Origin: Prevotellaceae bacterium
GTDB lineage: Bacteria > Bacteroidota > Bacteroidia > Bacteroidales > UBA932
DNA length: 5,203 bases
NCBI GenBank assembly: GCA_031285695.1
Contig: JAITVR010000014.1
Span: 1-5,203, forward strand
Direction: 5' to 3'
In this document: positions 1-4,025 of the stretch, piece by piece
How positions within the stretch are numbered: position 1 is the stretch's first letter
Layout: each line of letters begins with the position of its first letter
Program-made: the position numbers and the translations under genes
The notes under the pieces: generated by a model
The model's input: the letters and a program-made list of their open reading frames with translations, nothing else
Told to the model about the DNA's origin: nothing
Database searches by the model: none

Positions 1-110
1 ATGGCAATGCCCGTGCCAATGCTGGTGGCAAAAGTTAGGCGTTCGGCAAGCTGCGCCTTTGCGTTTAGCAGCGCAAAAAAAGCAATGGTTATGAGTGCAA
101 ATTTTTTCAT
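1..110 (-). CDS. Secreted, probable outer-membrane protein, N-terminus only (partial)
   Basis: Only the first 36 codons are present; the gene runs off the left edge. The protein starts MKKFALITIAFFALLNAKAQ: a Lys-Lys n-region, a hydrophobic core at about residues 4-15, and an AKA-Q signal peptidase I site that predicts cleavage after A19. The mature part begins QLAERLTFATSIGTGIA, an alternating polar/hydrophobic, Gly-rich stretch like the first strand of small Bacteroidota outer-membrane beta-barrels; that fold is an inference from very little sequence. The ATG overlaps the TGA of the upstream lipoprotein gene as ATGA (107-110), which indicates one transcript and probably coupled translation. 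Its product is therefore likely to work with the lipoprotein, and it should be under the same TetR operator. There is no lipobox, so it is not a lipoprotein. Confidence 0.75.
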   Translation of the reverse strand, partial: MKKFALITIAFFALLNAKAQLAERLTFATSIGTGIA

Positions 111-877
111 TGAATGGTAATTTTTATGCTTTTTACAATGCTCAGCGCGGTGGTCAATCCCGAGCCCGACAAATCTGTATTAATTGCACCATCGCTTCCA
201 TCGGGGCTGCTGTGGCCAAGTAAAACAGCTTCGTACTGCTTGCTTTCAGAGGTTAAATCAACCGTTGCAGCGTACACCAGCGCAGGCTGTCCGCTGCCCA
301 TTTCGCCGCCCGAGTAGTTGGCATCGCCCACCTTTGCAGCTTTTGGAAAAGCGTTGTTAAAATCGGTCGATTGGTTGATTTCAACTTTTACCACAAACTG
401 TTGCGGCAAATCGTTGCCGGGCTTCAGCTTTACATCAAAGCTGCCGGTGGGCGTAGCGCCCGAAATGGCGTCGGTTAGCGGCTCGCCTCCGGTGGACGTT
501 GCGCCCGAAGCTGCATCAATAGTTAGCGGCTGCTCTTTGGTTGGCTGCGGCAAACCCTGTGCGCTACGGGCGTGGAGCCAGTGGGGTAGGGCTTCCTTCC
601 TGGTGCTTCCGCCCGCAGCAATCCACGATTGGGTGGCAATTTTGTGCGTTACGTAAATGCTGGAAAGATAAGTTCCATCGGTTTTTTCTATCCAAACTGC
701 AACTTGCGGCGCATTTTTCTTTTTAATTCCCAAAAACAGCGGAAAATCGTGCAGCCAATTTTCGCCCTGCTCAATGCTCACTTTTATGTCGCCGCTCTCG
801 TACTCTACCAGCTCTTTTTGGCAAGAAAAGATGGCGAGCGGTAAAAAAGCCAATGCTAACATCATCATTTTTTTCAT
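107..877 (-). CDS. DUF2271-like lipoprotein with two tandem DxxSGAT motifs
   Basis: 256 residues. The N-terminus MKKMMMLALAFLPLAIFSC has a charged start, a hydrophobic core and a lipobox-like IFSC ending at C19, so it is probably a lipoprotein; the residues after the Cys (QKELVE) give no clear surface-export signal. Residues 57-103 (APQVAVWIEKTDGTYLSSIY, then a Trp-rich ALPHWLHAR) resemble DUF2271 periplasmic proteins as I remember them; this was not searched. Residues 121-127 (DAASGAT) and 136-142 (DAISGAT) are two copies, 15 residues apart, of a motif that fits the ApbE flavin-transferase target Dxx(S/T)GAT. The C-terminal half (145-256) looks like a beta-rich extracytoplasmic domain. The ATG at 877 gives a complete signal peptide. 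A palindromic operator lies 25 bp upstream and a secreted-protein gene overlaps downstream, so this is the first gene of a regulated envelope operon. Its function is unknown; extracytoplasmic redox is a hypothesis. Confidence 0.85.
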   Translation of the reverse strand: MKKMMMLALAFLPLAIFSCQKELVEYESGDIKVSIEQGENWLHDFPLFLGIKKKNAPQVAVWIEKTDGTYLSSIYVTHKIATQSWIAAGGSTRKEALPHWLHARSAQGLPQPTKEQPLTIDAASGATSTGGEPLTDAISGATPTGSFDVKLKPGNDLPQQFVVKVEINQSTDFNNAFPKAAKVGDANYSGGEMGSGQPALVYAATVDLTSESKQYEAVLLGHSSPDGSDGAINTDLSGSGLTTALSIVKSIKITIQ

Positions 878-890
878 AGTTTATGTTTTA

Positions 891-898
891 CAAATTAA
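891..898 (-). promoter_or_regulatory. Possible -7 element of the lipoprotein operon
   Basis: The minus strand reads TTAATTTG, one mismatch from the Bacteroidota -7 consensus TAnnTTTG, 13 bp upstream of the lipoprotein ATG. I see no good -33 TTG at 17-23 bp. The element sits 3 bp downstream of the operator palindrome, roughly the same geometry as the -7 box and operator of the tetR promoter, and this is the main support. Confidence 0.4.
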
Positions 899-901
899 TT
901 A

Positions 902-925
902 ACATGTTACCAAGTGGTAACATGT
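902..925. promoter_or_regulatory. TetR-type operator in front of the lipoprotein operon
   Basis: A perfect inverted repeat with 10-bp arms ACATGTTACC (902-911) and GGTAACATGT (916-925) around AAGT. The core ATGTTAC-N6-GTAACAT recurs with identical spacing in the promoter of the tetR gene in this window (1744-1763), with a degenerate copy at 1720-1738. Perfect symmetry, recurrence at only these two upstream regions, and the linked TetR gene make it the likely binding site of that regulator. It overlaps the expected promoter spacer of the lipoprotein operon, so bound protein should repress. Confidence 0.85.
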
Positions 926-927
926 GG

Positions 928-963
928 GTTAAAAAAATAGGACATTCATTATTTTAAGTGTCC
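928..963 (-). terminator. Weak intrinsic terminator after tetR
   Basis: On the minus strand GGACA pairs with TGTCC (959-963 and 940-944), extended by TT/AA past one bulged C, with a loop of about 9 nt. It is followed at once by TATTTTTTTAA (930-939). The stem is short, but the U-run and the position, between the tetR stop and the next operator, fit a terminator separating tetR from the lipoprotein operon. Confidence 0.45.
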
Positions 964-976
964 ATGTTTGCTATTT

Positions 977-1057
977 GTCATGCTGAGCCCGGCGAAGCCA
1001 ATCTCAAGACTAATTGTGAGATTGCCGCGTCGCTCGTGCCTCGCTCCTCGCAATGAC
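977..1057. repeat. Dispersed palindromic repeat (GTCATTGCGAG type) overlapping the 3' end of tetR
   Basis: An 81-bp element with nested inverted repeats. The ends are GTCATGCTGAG (977-987) and CTCGCAATGAC (1047-1057), which are imperfect complements. An inner perfect stem CAATCTCA (999-1006) / TGAGATTG (1017-1024) surrounds a 10-nt loop. The minus strand reads GTCATTGCGAGGAGCGAGGC and later GGCAATCTC, a sequence type I recognise as a short intergenic repeat scattered through many unrelated bacterial genomes. Here its right half lies inside the tetR reading frame and encodes that protein's last 15 residues and its stop codon. It has no coding capacity of its own. Confidence 0.75.
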
Positions 1058-1708
1058 GGTGGGTGCTCCACTCCTTTTTTGCACAATAGTCTTTTTGCTT
1101 TTCAGCATAAAGTCGTCAATCAGCGCATCTATGGTTTTGAGCAGCTGCCGCCAACCGGCATCTTCGTTTATTTTTATACCGTTGTAGCGCGGGTAAAAAT
1201 CGCCCAAAATTACCAGGTGGGTTATGGCTGCGGACAAAATAGTGGCCAGTGGTGCAACTTCTTTTTGGGGAACTCCTGCAACCTTGGCCACTGCGCTAAC
1301 GAGTGCTATACCTGCTTTTTCCTTCTGTCTGCTAAGCTCTGCAAGCACATCGTTTTTGGTCGATAGCTCCCAACGGTAAAGCATTTTTAGCGCGGGGTTG
1401 CTGCGTAGGTGCGCAACATGCTGCCTATACATTTTTTTCAAAAACGCAGGTAGCTCCTGCCTGCTTTTTGGAATTTCAAACGAAGCGTTGAGCCAAAAAT
1501 CTTGCTGCAAAACGTAGGCAGCCAAAAGTCCATCAATTGAACCAAAATACCTGTATATTAAAACTTTGGAAACTCCGGAATGCGCAGCTACAGCATTTAT
1601 TCCAATGCTTTCAAATCCATTTTCGACCACCATTTCGCCAATGGCGTTGAGCAGGCGCTGCTCGGTGGCTTCGCGGTCTCTTTCAGCTGTAATGCTTTTT
1701 TTCTTCAT
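1010..1708 (-). CDS. TetR/AcrR-family transcriptional regulator
   Basis: 232 residues. Residues about 14-62 form a typical TetR N-terminal DNA-binding domain: helix 1 (TEQRLLNAIGEMVVENG), then the helix-turn-helix with FESIGINAVAAHSGVSKVLI and the YRYFGS signature, followed by DGLLAAYV. Residues about 70-205 are a mostly helical ligand-binding domain with no family resemblance I can name, so the ligand is unknown. Residues 218-232 (VIARSEARATRQSHN) are the translation of a dispersed intergenic repeat and are probably not part of the ancestral fold. The ATG at 1708 places the start 11 bp downstream of the nearest operator half-site. Two operator copies sit in its own promoter and one before the lipoprotein operon, so it probably autorepresses and controls that operon. 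Its neighbours suggest an envelope function, not arginine control. Confidence 0.92.
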   Translation of the reverse strand: MKKKSITAERDREATEQRLLNAIGEMVVENGFESIGINAVAAHSGVSKVLIYRYFGSIDGLLAAYVLQQDFWLNASFEIPKSRQELPAFLKKMYRQHVAHLRSNPALKMLYRWELSTKNDVLAELSRQKEKAGIALVSAVAKVAGVPQKEVAPLATILSAAITHLVILGDFYPRYNGIKINEDAGWRQLLKTIDALIDDFMLKSKKTIVQKRSGAPTVIARSEARATRQSHN

Positions 1709-1719
1709 GGCAAAAAATT

Positions 1720-1738
1720 ATGTTACCATTCGGGAACA
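1720..1738. promoter_or_regulatory. Degenerate second operator at the tetR start-site region
   Basis: ATGTTAC (1720-1726), a 6-bp spacer, then GGAACAA (1733-1739) in place of GTAACAT. The left half is perfect and the right half has two mismatches, with the same spacing as the two better copies. Its centre is 24 bp from that of the operator at 1744-1763, a little over two helical turns, and it covers the expected transcription start of tetR. It could be a lower-affinity site that helps repression. Confidence 0.6.
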
Positions 1739-1768
1739 AAGGTATGTTACTTTTTGGTAACATGCAAA
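1737..1768 (-). promoter_or_regulatory. tetR promoter (Bacteroidota -33/-7)
   Basis: The minus strand has TTTG (1765-1768), a 20-bp spacer, then TACCTTTG (1737-1744), an exact match to TAnnTTTG. Initiation is expected near 1730, leaving a leader of about 22 nt before the ATG. The strong operator at 1744-1763 fills the spacer and the degenerate one covers the start region, which is a classic autorepression layout. Confidence 0.75.
1744..1763. promoter_or_regulatory. TetR-type operator in the tetR promoter spacer
   Basis: ATGTTAC (1744-1750), spacer TTTTTG, GTAACAT (1757-1763). The 7-bp arms are perfect and the 6-bp spacing is identical to that of the lipoprotein-operon site at 902-925. It lies between the -33 and -7 elements of the tetR promoter, so occupancy would block polymerase. 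Confidence 0.85.
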
Positions 1769-1818
1769 TGTATTTAGAAAAATTTCAGATTTCGGATTCC
1801 AAATTTCAAATTGGTCAA

Positions 1819-1846
1819 TAAAAAAGCGGCATTTGTAATGCCGCTT
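1819..1846 (-). terminator. Intrinsic terminator after argG
   Basis: On the minus strand AAGCGGCATT (1837-1846) pairs perfectly with AATGCCGCTT (1824-1833) across a 3-nt loop, followed by an uninterrupted T-run down to 1821 and then ATTG. The stem is 10 bp with a GC-rich base and lies about 84 bp downstream of the argG stop. It should end the GNAT-argG transcript before the tetR promoter. It has little U-run in the other direction, and nothing on the plus strand needs terminating here. Confidence 0.88.
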
Positions 1847-1856
1847 AAGTTTGAAC

Positions 1857-1930
1857 TGTTGCAAAATTTGCAACAATTACCGATGCAAGATTTAAATTGT
1901 TTTACGCTAAGCGTTTAACAATTGTCAAAC
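1857..1930. repeat. Cluster of AT-rich palindromes between the argG stop and its terminator
   Basis: A perfect odd palindrome has arms TGTTGCAAA (1857-1865) and TTTGCAACA (1867-1875) around one A. A near-palindrome at 1913-1930 (GTTTAACAATTGTCAAAC, 8 of 9 pairs) touches the argG stop. The word AACAATT occurs at 1872-1878, inverted at 1895-1901, and again at 1917-1923, at intervals of 22-23 bp. The role is unknown. It could be a protein-binding cluster, a 3'-end processing structure, or chance in AT-rich DNA. Confidence 0.5.
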
Positions 1931-3111
1931 TACCTATTTACTCCGTTCCAAATTTTCATTTGCATGCTCAGTATGTTGGTAAATCCCTTCACATCGTCGC
2001 CGGTAAAGGCCTTGTTGATTTCGCCGTACTCGCCAAATTTGCTGCTCATTAAGTCGTGCTTGCTGGTGCAGCCCACAATGCTGAAGTGGTAGGGTTGCAG
2101 CTTTACTTCTACGCTTCCGGTAACGGTTTCTTGAGAAGATTCGAGGAATTTTTCGATGTCGCGCATTACAGGCTCCAAGTACTGCGCCTCGTGCAGCAGC
2201 ATGCCGTACCAGTTGGCCAACTGCTCTTTCCAGTACTGCTGCCACTTGGTAAGCACATGTTTTTCTAAAAGGTGGTGCGCCTTTATGAGAATAAGCGGTG
2301 CGGCGGCTTCAAAACCTACGCGCCCTTTGATGCCAATAATGGTGTCGCCCACATGCGTGTCGCGACCTACGCCGTAGGGCCCGGCGATTTTTCCCAGCTC
2401 GCGAATCAACTCCACCGCGCCCATTTTTTTACCGTTGAGCGCTACGGCTTCGCCTTTTACAAACTCAATGTGTACTTTTTCGGCTCCGTTTTTGGTAACT
2501 TGCGTTGGGTAGGCTTCTTCGGGCAGCTCTCCGTTGGCCTTCAGCGTTTCTACGCCGCCCACGCTGGTGCCCCAAAGTCCTTGATTGATAGAATATTTTG
2601 CCTTTGCCCAAGGAAAATCGTAGCCGTGCTTTTTGAGAAAATCAATTTCGTCCTGCCGCGAAATAGTTAGGTCGCGAATGGGCGTAATGATGTTGATTTC
2701 GGGCGCAATGACTTGAAAAATGAGGTCGAAGCGAACTTGGTCGTTGCCGGCGCCGGTGCTGCCGTGCGCAATGTGCTTGGCGCCGATTTTTTTGGCGTAC
2801 TCTACAATGGCAATGGCCTGAAAAGCGCGCTCGGAGCTTACGGAAAGCGGGTAGGTGCTGTTTTTCAGAATGTTGCCGTAAATCATGTAGCGAATGCACT
2901 TTTGGTAGTACTCTTCGGTAACGTCAATGTTTACGTGGCTTGCGCTGCCCAGCTCGGCGGCTTTTTGGGTAATGGTTTGCAGCTCGCTTTCGCTAAAACC
3001 GCCAGTGTTTACCAGGGCTGTATGCACCTCCATGCCTTTTTCTTCCTTCAAATATTTTACGCAAAACGAGGTATCCAAACCTCCGCTGAAGGCAACTAAA
3101 ACTTTTTCCAT
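1930..3111 (-). CDS. argG: Argininosuccinate synthase
   Basis: Cytosolic enzyme that joins citrulline and aspartate with ATP cleavage to AMP and PPi, giving argininosuccinate, the penultimate step of arginine synthesis. It has 393 residues, slightly below the common length of about 400. The ATP-pyrophosphatase (PP-loop) motif SGGLDTS is at residues 9-15 directly after the first strand, and the family signature GSTGAGNDQVRFD is at 117-129, where many bacteria have GCTGKGNDQVRFE. I associate the STGAG form with Bacteroidota. A second conserved block, GPYGVGRDTHVGDTIIGIKG, is near 244-263. The ATG at 3111 is right because the protein opens MEKVLVAFSGG as expected. It is second in an operon behind the GNAT gene (95-bp gap holding a hairpin) and ends at a strong terminator. 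argC and argD, which often follow argG in this phylum, are not downstream. Confidence 0.98.
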   Translation of the reverse strand: MEKVLVAFSGGLDTSFCVKYLKEEKGMEVHTALVNTGGFSESELQTITQKAAELGSASHVNIDVTEEYYQKCIRYMIYGNILKNSTYPLSVSSERAFQAIAIVEYAKKIGAKHIAHGSTGAGNDQVRFDLIFQVIAPEINIITPIRDLTISRQDEIDFLKKHGYDFPWAKAKYSINQGLWGTSVGGVETLKANGELPEEAYPTQVTKNGAEKVHIEFVKGEAVALNGKKMGAVELIRELGKIAGPYGVGRDTHVGDTIIGIKGRVGFEAAAPLILIKAHHLLEKHVLTKWQQYWKEQLANWYGMLLHEAQYLEPVMRDIEKFLESSQETVTGSVEVKLQPYHFSIVGCTSKHDLMSSKFGEYGEINKAFTGDDVKGFTNILSMQMKIWNGVNR

Positions 3112-3142
3112 TTTCGATAAATTTTTTATGATATGCGATGTT

Positions 3143-3194
3143 CGATTTGCGACACGCGACTACTCAATTTGGATAAATCGCGCGTCGCAAATCG
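3143..3194 (-). repeat. Long inverted repeat / mRNA hairpin between the GNAT gene and argG
   Basis: 17-bp arms at 3143-3159 (CGATTTGCGACACGCGA) and 3178-3194 (TCGCGCGTCGCAAATCG) enclose an 18-nt loop. The single mismatch is A/C on the plus strand but a G-U wobble in the minus-strand transcript, so the stem is fully paired only in the operon mRNA. It starts 12 nt after the GNAT stop and ends 31 nt before the argG ATG. No U-run follows, so it is not a standard terminator. It could stabilise or cleave the mRNA, partly attenuate it, or be a REP-like dispersed element. Confidence 0.7.
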
Positions 3195-3206
3195 CATGTC
3201 GAATTT

Positions 3207-3881
3207 TTACTTTTTTCCCTTTCCAAACCTTACCAACTTTCGCTGCTTTTGCTTGCGGCTGCGCATCCACCAGCGGAAGCGCGTGCGCTGGGCGCGGGTA
3301 TTGTGCTTGCGAATAAAATCAAGCGATTTGTCCCACAGCGTTTTGTGCTTTTCGGGGTCGTACAACATGCCGGTGCACAGGCACATGCGGTGGTTGGTGC
3401 GCTCCAAAATATCGTAGTTGCGGCAGCCCTTGCAGCCCTGCCAAAACTCTTGGTCGTCGGTAAGCTCGGCAAAGGTAACGGGTACGTAGCCCAGCGCCGA
3501 GTTGATTTTCATAACGGCTTGCCCCGTTGTGATGCCAAAAATGCGCGCGTTGGGATATTTTTCGCGGCTGAGGTTGAAAATTCTTTGCTTAATTTTGTAC
3601 GCCAAGCCCATGTTGCGGTACTCGGGGTCAACAATGAGGCCTGAATTTGCCACAAACTTGCCGTGCCCCCACGTTTCAATGTAGCTGAAGCCCACCGCGC
3701 GGTTGAGGTCGGTATCAATGGCCACCACGGCTTTTCCGTCGCGCATTTTTTGCGCAATATACTCGGGCGTGCGCGAGGCAATGCCCGTGCCGCGCTGCTT
3801 GGCGGACTCGAGTATCATGTTGCAAATGCGCTCGGCGAACACGGCGTGCTCAGCGGTAGCGGCTAAAATTTTTACCTTCAA
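3207..3881 (-). CDS. GNAT-family acyltransferase, candidate N-acylglutamate synthase
   Basis: 224 residues. The acyl-CoA binding segment is at about 83-101, with IVDPEYRNMGLAYKIKQRIF carrying the R-x-x-G-x-A core of GNAT motif A (R89, G92, A94). It belongs to a Bacteroidota family, recognised from RGTGIASRTPEY near 30-41 and TDDQEFWQGC near 141-150, that sits next to arginine genes. Its position first in an operon with argG and divergent from argF' suggests that it acylates glutamate, the first step of the pathway; acetyl versus succinyl donor is not settled. Cysteines C150, C153, C167 and C169 could bind a metal. The tail from residue 196 is very rich in Arg and Lys. The start is TTG at 3881: the frame is closed by TAA six codons upstream, no ATG lies between, and the first internal Met (residue 22) would cut the first helix. 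Confidence 0.87.
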   Translation of the reverse strand: MKVKILAATAEHAVFAERICNMILESAKQRGTGIASRTPEYIAQKMRDGKAVVAIDTDLNRAVGFSYIETWGHGKFVANSGLIVDPEYRNMGLAYKIKQRIFNLSREKYPNARIFGITTGQAVMKINSALGYVPVTFAELTDDQEFWQGCKGCRNYDILERTNHRMCLCTGMLYDPEKHKTLWDKSLDFIRKHNTRAQRTRFRWWMRSRKQKQRKLVRFGKGKK

Positions 3882-3924
3882 TTTTTCTGATAAAATTTAA
3901 AAGTAGCATCTAAAAATCGAGGGG

Positions 3925-3955
3925 CAAAAATACAAAAAAAAGCGTACCTTTGCAA
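3925..3955 (-). promoter_or_regulatory. Promoter of the GNAT-argG operon
   Basis: The minus strand has TTG (3953-3955), a 20-bp spacer, then TATTTTTG (3925-3932), an exact TAnnTTTG. The spacing is identical to that of the tetR promoter. Initiation near 3919 gives a leader of roughly 38 nt before the TTG start codon. The spacer contains the -7 box of the divergent argF' promoter, so both promoters cannot easily be occupied at once. Confidence 0.7.
3945..3952 (+). promoter_or_regulatory. -7 element of the argF' promoter
   Basis: TACCTTTG, followed by CA, is an exact match to the Bacteroidota -7 consensus and the same octamer as in the tetR promoter. No TTG is found 17-23 bp upstream; an A-rich tract (3926-3940) lies there instead. 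Initiation near 3958 leaves a leader of about 70-80 nt, which contains an inverted repeat. Confidence 0.7.
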
Positions 3956-3969
3956 GCCACGGGAAATTC

Positions 3970-4008
3970 AAGGATTCAATAATTTAACGATTTAAAAATT
4001 GAATCTTT
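3970..4008 (+). repeat. Inverted repeat in the argF' leader
   Basis: AAGGATTCAAT (3970-3980) and ATTGAATCTTT (3998-4008) pair over 10 of 11 positions, the exception being a G-U pair in RNA, around a 17-nt AT-rich loop. The hexamer TTGAAT recurs at 3999-4004, 4014-4019 and 4022-4027, the last overlapping the upstream ATG. It lies wholly within the predicted 5' leader. It may be a weak regulatory hairpin, a regulator site, or a dispersed AT-rich spacer repeat; nothing in the sequence decides. Confidence 0.5.
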
Positions 4009-4025
4009 AAATTTTGAATTTTTGA

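Noticed and set aside
318..656. Plus-strand open frame opposite the lipoprotein gene
   Set aside because: The minus-strand gene has a signal peptide, lipobox, operator and an overlapping downstream gene; the plus frame has none of these.
902..925. Palindrome considered as an intrinsic terminator
   Set aside because: The loop would be only 4 nt, no U-run follows on either strand, and the same core recurs inside a promoter; an operator explains it better.
968..1366. Plus-strand open frame opposite tetR
   Set aside because: It starts in the dispersed repeat and runs antisense to a clear TetR gene; a shadow frame.
2272..2670. Plus-strand open frames within argG
   Set aside because: argG on the other strand is unambiguous; these have no recognisable domain, promoter or family resemblance.
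3143..3194. Hairpin considered as a terminator splitting the GNAT gene from argG
   Set aside because: No U-run follows the stem and no promoter matching TAnnTTTG is evident between it and argG, so co-transcription is more likely.
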